Shown in pieces: positions 28,581 through 37,319 of a stretch of 64,000 nt of DNA. The position numbers and the translations under genes are program-made. Where the stretch lies: assembly GCA_937773775.1 (NCBI GenBank), contig CALJVL010000009.1, forward strand, positions 62,001 through 126,000. The letters run 5' to 3'. This stretch comes from an uncultured Flavobacterium sp. (lineage in GTDB: Bacteria; Bacteroidota; Bacteroidia; Flavobacteriales; Flavobacteriaceae). Within the stretch, counting starts at the first letter, position 1. Each line of letters opens with the position of its first letter. The notes beneath the pieces were generated by a model. That model was not told where the DNA came from, searched no databases, and saw only the letters and a list, made by a program, of their open reading frames with translations.

Positions 28581-31376
28581 ATGAAAAGCAAAATTTATAT
28601 AGTGCTGTTTTGGATATGCTCTAGTGTCTTTTCACAGGAGTTGCCTCCAATCGTGAAATACGCACCATCTACTTCTGGCGCAGGAAATCAAAATTGGATG
28701 ATTTCACAGGATGAAAATAATTACATTTTCTTTGCTAACAATGAAGGTTTATTAGAGTATAATGGATCCAGTTGGCAACTCTATCCATCCCCGAATGAGA
28801 CTATATTACGTTCTGTTAAAGTGATTGGTAATAAAGTATACACTGGAGGTTATATGGAGTTTGGTTATTGGCTCAGACAGGCTAATGGGAAACTAAAATA
28901 TGTATCGCTAAGTAAAACAATAGCAAAAAATATTCTTGTTGATGAGCAGTTCTGGAACATATTAAATTATGATCAATGGGTAATTTTTCAGTCTCTGGAC
29001 AGAATATACATTTATGATACTAAAGCAAGTGTTTTTAAGATAATAACGCCAAAGAATAAAATCACGCAATCTTTCAGCACTAGTAATTCGATCTACTTTC
29101 AAACGATCGATGAAGGCCTTTTTGAAATCGAAAGCGGAAAAGCGCGGTTGGTTTCGAATGATCAAGTTTTTAAAAGTAATAGAGTTGTTAATGTATTTGC
29201 TACAAACGAAGGACTGTTGGTTCTAACGCAACGTAATGGTTTTTATACGCTAAATGGAACAAATGTATCTAAGTTTGAAACAGAAGCTGATTCTGAAATG
29301 ATGGCAAATAGCGTTTACAGCAGTCAGCTTTTGTCCGACGGTAGTTATGCTATTGGTACAGTTTCAAAAGGGATTTTTATATTGACAGCAGAAGGAAAGG
29401 CTAAATATCATATTTCCCAGAATAAAGGATTGAGTAACAATACTGCTTTGTCCTTGTTTGAAGATTATGATAAAAATCTTTGGGTAGGATTAGATAACGG
29501 TATTAATTGTATAAACCTTCAGTCTCCTATTAAAAATTTTGTTGATGACACTGGAATGTTAGGTACCGTATACGCTTCTAAACTGTATCAAGGAAGATTG
29601 TATATAGGAACTAATCAGGGATTGTTTTATAAAGATTATCATAGCAGTGGAGAGTTTAAATTTTTAAATGGAACCAAAGGACAGGTTTGGGCTCTATTCG
29701 AATATGATGGTACATTATTTTGTGGACACGATTCTGGAACGTTTATTATAGAGAATGGTACTGCTAAAAATATATTTCCACAATCTGGAACTTGGAAATT
29801 TGAAACGGTTCCAAGTCAAAACGGGCTCTTACTGCAAGGAAATTATTATGGAATTTCAGTACTAGAAAAAGTCAATAATCAGTGGCGTTTTAGAAATAAA
29901 ATTTCAGGATTTAATTATTCTGCGAGATATTTTGAAATTACGGATGATTTTGACATTTACGTAAGTCATGAGTATAAAGGAGTTTTTAGGTTGCAAGTTG
30001 ATAATGAATTACTTAAAACCAAATCATTTACTGCCTATGAGCAACCAAATAAAGGAAAAAATGCCAGTTTGACGCAATTTAATAACACAATTTATTACGC
30101 TTATAAGGAGGGTATTTTCAAATTGAACCACAAAACTAAGTTATTTGAAAAAGATAAAGTTTTAAGTTCCATTTTTGAAAAAGAGGGCTATACATCCGGT
30201 AAATTGATTATTGATAATTCGAATAAAATATGGTTGTTTTCTAAGAACTATATTTATTATTTCTCTTTGAGTAAACTAAGCAATCAGTTAAAACAAAATT
30301 TGATTCCTATTCCAGCTTCCTTAACTAATTCGATGTCTGGTTTTGAAAACATATCTCAGATCTCAAATTTCGAGTATCTTATAGGAACTACTGATGGGTA
30401 TTATATAATAAATATAAACGATCTAAGTTTTAAAAACTATGAAATTTTTATTACAGGTACTGCGATAAATAAGCTGAACGAAAATTTTAAAAACAGTTCC
30501 ATTCTGGAAGAAGGGAATTTTGAATATGATGAAAATAATATAATTTTCAATTATACTGTTCCTGAATATAATAAATATATTAGTGTAGAATATCAGTACT
30601 TGTTGGTAGGGTTTCAAGATGATTGGACGGAGTGGAGCACAAAGACTACCGTTAATTTTAAAAATTTGCCTTCTGGGAGTTATGTTTTTAAAGTGAGAGC
30701 AAAGTTTGCCAACTCTTTACTAGAAAACACGGCCAATTATTCTTTTACAATTGGGGAGCCTTGGTTTATGACTAGGATAGCCTTATTTTTCTACTTAATA
30801 ATTGGTATTGTTTTGGCAAGAAGCGTCCACAAAGCATATAGGAGTTATTACCAAAAGAAAGAATACAAGTTAATCGAGGAAAATAACCGCTTATTAGAAA
30901 TTAAAGAGCTTGAAATTGAACAGGAAATAATGAGAGTTAGAAATGAACAGCTTTCTGAGGATGTTGACAACAAAAGTAGAGAATTAGCTGCTTCTACAAT
31001 GAGTTTAAATAGTAAAAATGAATTATTAGCTTTTATTAAGGACGACTTGAATAAAACTGATGATAACAAAAGTCTTAAATCGGTAATATCTACAATTACT
31101 AAGAATATAACAGGAACTGATTCTTGGAGTGTTTTTAAAGAAGCTTTTGAAAATACAGATAAGGACTTTCTAAAAAAGATAAAACTTGGGCATCCGTCGT
31201 TAACGCCAAGTGACTTGAGACTTTGTGCTTACCTGAGATTAAATCTTTCCTCCAAAGAAATAGCTCCTTTATTGAACATTTCAGTACGCAGTGTGGAGAT
31301 AAAAAGATATCGTTTGCGTAAAAAAATGAATTTATCCCATGAGCATGGACTAGTTGAGTATATCTTAGCTGTATAG
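28581..31376 (+). CDS. Propeller/triple-tyrosine sensor-regulator with LuxR-type helix-turn-helix
   Basis: 931 residues. A signal peptide (cleaved near VFSQ) precedes a long beta-propeller sensor (about 25-630), a Y_Y_Y domain (about 640-725, VEYQYLLVGFQDDWTEWS, LPSGSYVFKVRA), one membrane helix (about 732-752), a coiled coil (about 765-830) and a C-terminal HTH (LTPSDLRLCAYLRLNLSSKE to SVRSVEIKRYRLRKKM). It has no histidine kinase domain. It is thus a one-protein membrane sensor and DNA-binding regulator of the type found next to polysaccharide utilisation loci. It lies directly upstream of the beta-glucan genes and is the likely regulator of that locus, sensing an oligosaccharide in the periplasm. 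Confidence 0.88.
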   Translation: MKSKIYIVLFWICSSVFSQELPPIVKYAPSTSGAGNQNWMISQDENNYIFFANNEGLLEYNGSSWQLYPSPNETILRSVKVIGNKVYTGGYMEFGYWLRQANGKLKYVSLSKTIAKNILVDEQFWNILNYDQWVIFQSLDRIYIYDTKASVFKIITPKNKITQSFSTSNSIYFQTIDEGLFEIESGKARLVSNDQVFKSNRVVNVFATNEGLLVLTQRNGFYTLNGTNVSKFETEADSEMMANSVYSSQLLSDGSYAIGTVSKGIFILTAEGKAKYHISQNKGLSNNTALSLFEDYDKNLWVGLDNGINCINLQSPIKNFVDDTGMLGTVYASKLYQGRLYIGTNQGLFYKDYHSSGEFKFLNGTKGQVWALFEYDGTLFCGHDSGTFIIENGTAKNIFPQSGTWKFETVPSQNGLLLQGNYYGISVLEKVNNQWRFRNKISGFNYSARYFEITDDFDIYVSHEYKGVFRLQVDNELLKTKSFTAYEQPNKGKNASLTQFNNTIYYAYKEGIFKLNHKTKLFEKDKVLSSIFEKEGYTSGKLIIDNSNKIWLFSKNYIYYFSLSKLSNQLKQNLIPIPASLTNSMSGFENISQISNFEYLIGTTDGYYIININDLSFKNYEIFITGTAINKLNENFKNSSILEEGNFEYDENNIIFNYTVPEYNKYISVEYQYLLVGFQDDWTEWSTKTTVNFKNLPSGSYVFKVRAKFANSLLENTANYSFTIGEPWFMTRIALFFYLIIGIVLARSVHKAYRSYYQKKEYKLIEENNRLLEIKELEIEQEIMRVRNEQLSEDVDNKSRELAASTMSLNSKNELLAFIKDDLNKTDDNKSLKSVISTITKNITGTDSWSVFKEAFENTDKDFLKKIKLGHPSLTPSDLRLCAYLRLNLSSKEIAPLLNISVRSVEIKRYRLRKKMNLSHEHGLVEYILAV

Positions 31377-31410
31377 TGTTTTTTTTATATCGACTAAACA
31401 CCCATACATC

Positions 31411-31445
31411 ACCACAACATTAACGTTATTGTTGTGGTTTTTTTT
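31411..31445 (+). terminator. Terminator of the regulator gene
   Basis: CCACAACA and TGTTGTGG form an 8-bp stem with a 10-base loop, followed by eight T. It lies 35 bases after the regulator stop, so the downstream enzyme genes have their own promoter. Confidence 0.8.
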
Positions 31446-31865
31446 ATTTTAAGTTTTTTTTATGAGGGTTTTTAAAATAACTTTTTCCTTATTTTTATTG
31501 CGTTATTAAGATATAAACTGTGTTTTTTTTATATTGTATGTTTTTTGTAAAGGTTGTTTTTGAATATTTGACAGTAAGACCTTTGTAGTTTTATAATTCA
31601 CAAAAAAACATAAATTATGAAGTCAAACTTTCTTTCATTTTTTCCTTTGCCTTTGGGCATATCTCGTTTTCCTGATCTTGTAACATTAGGGTTAGACTAA
31701 TTCGTAAGGCATCTAGAAGTCACTAAAACTATTTACTGATTATAGAGAGACTTAAATTTCAAAAACAATAATTGTTACAATTAAAACAGGATAGATACAT
31801 TAGTTAATTATGCATTATACTTTGTCTTGTTTTTTTTAAGAATAAACTAATAAATCAATAATAAA
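31446..31865. other. Long leader/promoter region of the beta-glucan locus
   Basis: About 420 AT-rich bases between the regulator terminator and the first glycosidase gene. A 27-codon frame at 31617-31700 (MKSNFLSFFPLPLGISRFPD...) lies after a promoter-like stretch containing GACCTTTG. No recognisable gene is present. In comparable loci a susC gene is often found at this position, but nothing here proves that one was lost. Confidence 0.4.
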
Positions 31866-34800
31866 ATGAAAAACAATTTCCTAAGATTAATATTTTTTTT
31901 ATTAACAACAACAGTCTTTTCACAATCTAATAATGTGTCGGTTGTTACTAATGAGAAAGGAATGAAATTAGAAGTCGATGGTAAGGATTTTATGATCAAC
32001 GGTATGAACTGGGATTATTATCCAATTGGCACTAATTATAGCTATAGCTTATGGAGTCAATCTGATGATGTTATTAAAGCAGCATTAGATTCCGAAATGG
32101 GTTTGCTAAAGAATATGGGTGTGAATACGATAAGACAATATGTAGGTATACCGTCAAGATGGATTGAATATATCTATAAAAATTATGGTATTTATACAAT
32201 GTTGAATCATTCTTTTGGACGATATGGGCTTACTATAAATGGATCTTGGGTGCTAAACACTAAATATTCTGATCCAGATACGCGTAAATTATTGTTAGCT
32301 GAAGCAAAAGCAATGGTTGAAGAGTATAAGAACACCCCAGGTTTGTTATTGTTTTTATTGGGAAATGAAAATAATTATGGTCTTTTTTGGGATGGTGCAG
32401 AAACGGAGAATATCCCTTTAGAAGATAGGAAGTCGACTGTTAGAGCACATGATTTGTATAAGCTTTTTAATGAAGCGATTGTTGAAATGAAAAAAGTGGA
32501 TAGTTCGCATCCAATGGCTATTTGTAATGGCGATTTACTTTTCTTAGACATTATAAAAAAGGAATGTCCTGCTATAGATATTTTAGGTACCAATGTATAT
32601 CGTGGAGTATCTTTTGGTGATGCCTTCAAAAGGGTGAAGGATGAGCTAAATAAACCGATTATGTTTACAGAGTTTGGGGCTGATGCGTTCAACACTATAA
32701 ATAATAGTGAAGATCAAAAATCTCAAGGGTATTATGTGTTGGGGAATTGGAAAGAAATTTACGAGAATGCAGCCGGTTTAGGGAAGGCAGGAAATTCATT
32801 AGGAGGTTTTACCTTTCAATTTAGTGATGGATGGTGGAAATATGGTCAAACAAAAAATTTAGACATTCATGATAATAATGCCTCATGGTCTAATGGTGGT
32901 TATCCTTTAGATTTAAATGGAAAGGATAATAATATGAATGAGGAATGGTTTGGTATTTGTGCCAAAGGGCCTACAAATGCTCGTGGTCTTTATGATCTTT
33001 ATCCACGTGCTGCATATTATGTACTAAAAGAAGCACATCAAATAGATCCTTATGCAGAAGGAGCAACCATTGAGAACCTAGATAATTCTTTTGCAAATAT
33101 TCAATTAATGGATGCTGTTTTAAGAGCTAGAGGAGATAAAGCAGCTCTAGGAGGTGGATCAAGTGAGAAGATTCGTCTTAGTAATATGAGAGCTGAATTT
33201 ACAACTTTTAATACGGGAGGTAGTTTAATTACAACTCCAAAGAATGCAGATCCAGATAATATTGTATTTCCAAACCAACTAGGTTTTGACCATATGCAGT
33301 CTTATTTTATTGGAGTAGAAGGAAATCCTGCACCTAATATGAGAGCCGAAGTAAATTTTAACGTTTTAGGAAATGTAGCTTCTAATCCTATTGATGAAAT
33401 ATTTTATGAAAACAGAGGACGTGCGCAAACTGTAAATACAGATAATGGTAATCTTACTTTAACGGATGTCAATCGAGTACAGGTATATAATGCTGCATAC
33501 GAATGGAATACAAAAGAGTTCGATTTAAGAGGTTTCTATAGAAAAGGACATTATCATTGGGGTTATGAAGGTGATTTCTTCGGATTATATCAAGAGGCAA
33601 ATTATGGGCCAAATCTAGATATTTACAACGGAGAGATTCTTGGCTTTGAAATAGACGGTAAAAAAGCATTGACAGGACTTAAGGCGGCATTTGGCCCTCA
33701 ATTGTGGTGGGGAGCGAATCCTTCTGTTTTACTTAAATACAGTAAAAAAGTTGGGCAATTTGACTTAACTAGTGTATATCATGAGGATATCGCTAATGCT
33801 GGGGATGCAGTTACTTCGGGCTTTATTCCTCTTCCTAAAACAAGAAGATTAACACTACATGCCAAAACTAAGATAGGTGCAGTAGGAGTTGAAGTTGGAG
33901 GTATTTATGGGGGACAACCTTTGAATGGAAGAATTTTTCAATTTACCAAAGGAGAACCTGGAAGTTACGTGGTTTATACAGATAAGATTAATTCAAAAGA
34001 TAATTGGGGAGGAAAATTTAAGCTAACTTACTCTTCAGGACCTTTTAATTGGTATTCTCAGGGAGCTGCTATGGGATTAGTGGCTAATGGTGGGTCAGAT
34101 AATACTCAAACATTCGCTGGGTGGAAATTAAAAGATTCTGGAAGTGGTAACCAAACTAATTTTTTAACAGGTATGACCTATACAGTTGGAAAATTCCAAG
34201 TTGCTCCAAATTTTTTATGGCAAAAGCCTATTGTAGCTGCCATGCCAAATGATGTTCAAGCACCTGGAAGACTAAGGAATATTCAAGACGATCCTTTTGC
34301 AGTAAGAGGAAATAGAGAAACTTTTGGTTCAGAAATATTATTTACCTATGATCCTACGCCAGCAACCTGGATGTATGAATGGGACAATGATCGTAGCGAA
34401 GATGCTAAGTTTGCAATGAATTTAGGATTTGTTTTTCGTCATCAACCAACTGCTCAAGATGCGGCAATTGGATTTTTAGCAGATCGTACTTTATTTGCTT
34501 TTCCAAATTCAGCTCCAGCCCAAGATTTGTGGGAAGTAAATAGCCGAATTGTATCTAAACTGCATTCAAATTTTGGAATTATAGCCAATCTTTATGGAGG
34601 AAATGCACAAGCAAATGGTAGCGATGATAGATTGGTAAAACGTATGGGAGGTGATTTAAGAGTTATTTATAATAAAGTTAAAATAATGGGCTTTGTTAAA
34701 GTTAATGATTGGGGGCCTTTTGATTATCACCGTGATTTCAATTTAACCTATCCAATGCAGTTAATGTTGGATTTATCCACTTCAGTTGGGAAACCAAATT

Positions 34801-34988
34801 GGTTTATTTTACCAGACACAAGAATGGGTATTCGTGGAACTTGGCGTTCAATGGATCAATATTCCCCAAGATATTCGCCAAATGAAACACTTCCCTTTGC
34901 GACTTCACCTATTTTAAGTCCAGTAGGATTTGGTAATGGAAATGAATGGGAAATTAGAACATATGTACATATCAACATTGGAAAATAA
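31866..34988 (+). CDS. Clan GH-A glycosidase fused to a C-terminal outer-membrane-like beta-barrel
   Basis: 1040 residues. Signal peptide at 1-19 (cleaved after VFS). Residues 25-395 form a clan GH-A TIM barrel: DGKDFMINGMNWDYYP, MGVNTIRQYVG, LGNENNYG (acid/base Glu168) and MFTEFGAD (nucleophile Glu269), about 100 residues apart as expected. It recalls GH2/GH72-like beta-glucan enzymes, but the family is uncertain. Residues 430-1040 have repeated amphipathic strands (MRAEVNFNVLG, FDLRGFYRKGHYHWG, AVGVEVGGIYGG, GGKFKLTYSSGPFNWY, MNLGFVFRH) and end in WEIRTYVHINIGK, typical of an outer-membrane beta-barrel. Such a fusion would place the enzyme on a barrel at the cell surface or in the periplasm. 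It is the first enzyme gene of the beta-glucan locus. Confidence 0.75.
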   Translation: MKNNFLRLIFFLLTTTVFSQSNNVSVVTNEKGMKLEVDGKDFMINGMNWDYYPIGTNYSYSLWSQSDDVIKAALDSEMGLLKNMGVNTIRQYVGIPSRWIEYIYKNYGIYTMLNHSFGRYGLTINGSWVLNTKYSDPDTRKLLLAEAKAMVEEYKNTPGLLLFLLGNENNYGLFWDGAETENIPLEDRKSTVRAHDLYKLFNEAIVEMKKVDSSHPMAICNGDLLFLDIIKKECPAIDILGTNVYRGVSFGDAFKRVKDELNKPIMFTEFGADAFNTINNSEDQKSQGYYVLGNWKEIYENAAGLGKAGNSLGGFTFQFSDGWWKYGQTKNLDIHDNNASWSNGGYPLDLNGKDNNMNEEWFGICAKGPTNARGLYDLYPRAAYYVLKEAHQIDPYAEGATIENLDNSFANIQLMDAVLRARGDKAALGGGSSEKIRLSNMRAEFTTFNTGGSLITTPKNADPDNIVFPNQLGFDHMQSYFIGVEGNPAPNMRAEVNFNVLGNVASNPIDEIFYENRGRAQTVNTDNGNLTLTDVNRVQVYNAAYEWNTKEFDLRGFYRKGHYHWGYEGDFFGLYQEANYGPNLDIYNGEILGFEIDGKKALTGLKAAFGPQLWWGANPSVLLKYSKKVGQFDLTSVYHEDIANAGDAVTSGFIPLPKTRRLTLHAKTKIGAVGVEVGGIYGGQPLNGRIFQFTKGEPGSYVVYTDKINSKDNWGGKFKLTYSSGPFNWYSQGAAMGLVANGGSDNTQTFAGWKLKDSGSGNQTNFLTGMTYTVGKFQVAPNFLWQKPIVAAMPNDVQAPGRLRNIQDDPFAVRGNRETFGSEILFTYDPTPATWMYEWDNDRSEDAKFAMNLGFVFRHQPTAQDAAIGFLADRTLFAFPNSAPAQDLWEVNSRIVSKLHSNFGIIANLYGGNAQANGSDDRLVKRMGGDLRVIYNKVKIMGFVKVNDWGPFDYHRDFNLTYPMQLMLDLSTSVGKPNWFILPDTRMGIRGTWRSMDQYSPRYSPNETLPFATSPILSPVGFGNGNEWEIRTYVHINIGK

Positions 34989-35001
34989 AAAACAAAAAAA
35001 A

Positions 35002-36408
35002 ATGAAAAACAGAAAATTTAGTTATTTAACGAACAGCTTCATTTTAGTATTGCTTTTTGTCGGTAGTGTGAGTTGTGAAAGAGAAATTTCAGATGAAGTT
35101 GCGTTTTCAACTTTTCCAAGTACCGCGGAAGTATTTACAGATGGATTTAGTGCTGGATTGGAGTACCTACCATTTGAAGGTTCTTATTATGAGGCATTTA
35201 CTGTCGATCAAGTAACAAAACACATGGGATCTGCATCTATGCGATTTGATGTGCCTAATGTTGGTGACCCATTAGGGGCGTATGCTGGTGCCATTTTTCG
35301 TACTGAAACTGCGCGTGACTTATCTGGTTACGATGCATTAACGTTTTGGGCCAAGGGAACTCAAGCAGGTTTAATAAACGAAATTGGCTTCGGACAAGAT
35401 TTTGGAGAGAGCAAGTTCTTAGTGACTACAGACTTAGAGTTAACAACTAATTGGAAAAAGTATATTATTCCAATTCCAGATGCTTATAAATTAAAAGCTG
35501 AAAGAGGAATGTTCTGGTATGCTGAAGGACCAGAAAATGATAAAGGGTATTCCTTTTGGATTGATGATTTGAAATTCGAAAAATTAGGAACTATTGCACA
35601 ACCAAGACCATCTATTTTGGATGGCGAGGATAAAGTAGTGCAAAGTTTTATTGGAGATGTTAGTACAATTAATGGTTTAACTCAAACCTTTAATATAGCT
35701 TCTGGCTTAAATCAGGTAGTTACGGCAGCTCCTTCTTATTTTACTTTTAAATCTTCGAATGTGGAAGTTGCAAGAGTTAGTGAGTTAGGAGTAATTTCTA
35801 TTGTTGGTGCTGGTACTGCAAAAATAACAGCGGTTTTAGGAGGTGTTAAAGCCAGTGGGTCTCTTACAATAGAGGCTATTGACGTGTTTTTTGGAGTTGC
35901 TCCGGAACCAACTCAGGCGGCTGTTGATGTAATTTCTTTATTCAGTGATAAGTATAGCAATGTTCCAGTTGATTTTTTTAATGGTTATTACGGTGGTTCT
36001 TCTACTGAAACTGCAGATTTAAATCTAGGAAATGATCAGTTTAAGTATTACACGAAACTTAATTATGTAGGTATTGAATTTACGAATCCGGCGGTTAATG
36101 CTTCGGCGATGAGTTTCCTTCACTTGGATATATGGACTAATGGTTCTACTGCGGCTGATTTTATAATTAAAATTAGAGACAGAGGGGCAAACTCTGTAAT
36201 AAATACAAATGTCAATACTGGTGCCCCTACAGAAGATGATAAGGAGATTGTTTACACCGTTGCAGGGAGTACTATAACTCAAGGGGAATGGGTTTCTATC
36301 GACATTCCGTTAACAGGGAATATTGCAAATCAGAAAAACAATCTTGCTCAAATTGTTTTTGTTGGAAATATTGACTTTATCCTAGATAATTTATATTTCT
36401 ACAAATAG
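35002..36408 (+). CDS. Exported glycan-binding lipoprotein with Ig-like domain
   Basis: 468 residues. The lipoprotein signal ends in VGSVSCERE, so it is probably lipidated at the cysteine and exported to the outer membrane. Residues 40-200 are a CBM-like beta-sandwich (ARDLSGYDALTFWAKG, WKKYIIPIPDA, YSFWIDDLKFEK). Residues 225-300 are a bacterial Ig-like (Big2) domain (GVISIVGAGTAKITAVLGG). The rest is a second sandwich (VGIEFTNPAVNAS, IDIPLTGN, FILDNLYFYK). No catalytic residues are apparent, so it probably binds the polysaccharide. The ATG at 35002 fits the lipoprotein signal; the frame is open further upstream, but that part overlaps the previous gene. Confidence 0.7.
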   Translation: MKNRKFSYLTNSFILVLLFVGSVSCEREISDEVAFSTFPSTAEVFTDGFSAGLEYLPFEGSYYEAFTVDQVTKHMGSASMRFDVPNVGDPLGAYAGAIFRTETARDLSGYDALTFWAKGTQAGLINEIGFGQDFGESKFLVTTDLELTTNWKKYIIPIPDAYKLKAERGMFWYAEGPENDKGYSFWIDDLKFEKLGTIAQPRPSILDGEDKVVQSFIGDVSTINGLTQTFNIASGLNQVVTAAPSYFTFKSSNVEVARVSELGVISIVGAGTAKITAVLGGVKASGSLTIEAIDVFFGVAPEPTQAAVDVISLFSDKYSNVPVDFFNGYYGGSSTETADLNLGNDQFKYYTKLNYVGIEFTNPAVNASAMSFLHLDIWTNGSTAADFIIKIRDRGANSVINTNVNTGAPTEDDKEIVYTVAGSTITQGEWVSIDIPLTGNIANQKNNLAQIVFVGNIDFILDNLYFYK

Positions 36409-36444
36409 TGTTGATAACTTCAATTAAAATTAAAACACAAAAGA

Positions 36445-37293
36445 ATGAATAAAATAAAAAATTACAAAGGCATAGCTAAAGGCATATTGAAAAAGTCTTT
36501 ACTTATAACATCTTTTTTTGTAGTCAGTAATTGTTCAACTGACGAAAAGCAAACTGTAGCTCAATTTAATGAACTAGTTATGCAAGACGAGTTTGATACA
36601 AAAGGTGCTCCCAATAGCTCAATTTGGGGTTATGATATAGGTACTGGTAATAGTGATACAGGAGGAGGTTGGGGAAACAATGAACTCCAATTCTACACTG
36701 ATCGTACCGAAAATGTAAAAGTCGAAAATGGATATTTACTAATTACCGCTAAAAAGGAGTCGTATAATGGTTCATCATATACCTCGGCAAGACTAACTAC
36801 TAAAGGCCTTTTTGAACAAGAGTATGGGCGTTTTGAAGCACGTATTAGGTTGCCATACGGCCAAGGAATTTGGCCTGCATTTTGGCTATTAGGTGCTAAT
36901 ATTGACGAAGTGGGGTGGCCTCAATGCGGCGAAATTGATATTATGGAATATCGCGGTCAAGAACCAACCAAAGTTTTAGGAACTGTTCACGGTCCAGGGT
37001 ATGCTGGAGGTCAATCAATTTCTAAAAGCTATAGTTTGGTTAATGATCGTTTTGATACAGGCTTTCACATATTTGGTATTGAATGGGGACCAGAATACGT
37101 TAATTATTACGTAGACGATGTTTTATACAACCAAATAACACCTGCTGATGTTACCGGTGAATGGGTATTTAATAAACCCTTTTATATAATTATTAACCTA
37201 GCTGTTGGAGGTGGTTTTGTAGGTGCTCCTACTAGCGAAACCGTTTTCCCTCAAACCATGTTGGTTGATTATGTGAGGGTATACAAGAAATAA
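36445..37293 (+). CDS. GH16 beta-glucanase, lipoprotein (laminarinase type)
   Basis: 282 residues with a lipoprotein signal (VVSNCSTDE). The mature enzyme shows the GH16 jelly-roll with GWGNNELQFYT, LPYGQGIWPAFWLLG and the catalytic motif GEIDIMEY, with Glu163, Asp165 and Glu168. This ExDxxE arrangement with the extra beta-bulge residue is that of beta-1,3-glucanases. It ends soon after VDYVRVY. It would cut beta-1,3-glucan (for example laminarin) into oligosaccharides at the cell surface. It belongs to the operon-like run 31866-39596. Confidence 0.9.
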   Translation: MNKIKNYKGIAKGILKKSLLITSFFVVSNCSTDEKQTVAQFNELVMQDEFDTKGAPNSSIWGYDIGTGNSDTGGGWGNNELQFYTDRTENVKVENGYLLITAKKESYNGSSYTSARLTTKGLFEQEYGRFEARIRLPYGQGIWPAFWLLGANIDEVGWPQCGEIDIMEYRGQEPTKVLGTVHGPGYAGGQSISKSYSLVNDRFDTGFHIFGIEWGPEYVNYYVDDVLYNQITPADVTGEWVFNKPFYIIINLAVGGGFVGAPTSETVFPQTMLVDYVRVYKK

Positions 37294-37319
37294 TAAATCG
37301 AACTAATAAAATAATAATC

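Noticed and set aside
31617..31700. Remnant of a susC gene start
   Set aside because: The 27 codons do not look like a SusC signal peptide and no further SusC-like sequence follows, so I keep it only as a low-confidence idea in the leader finding.
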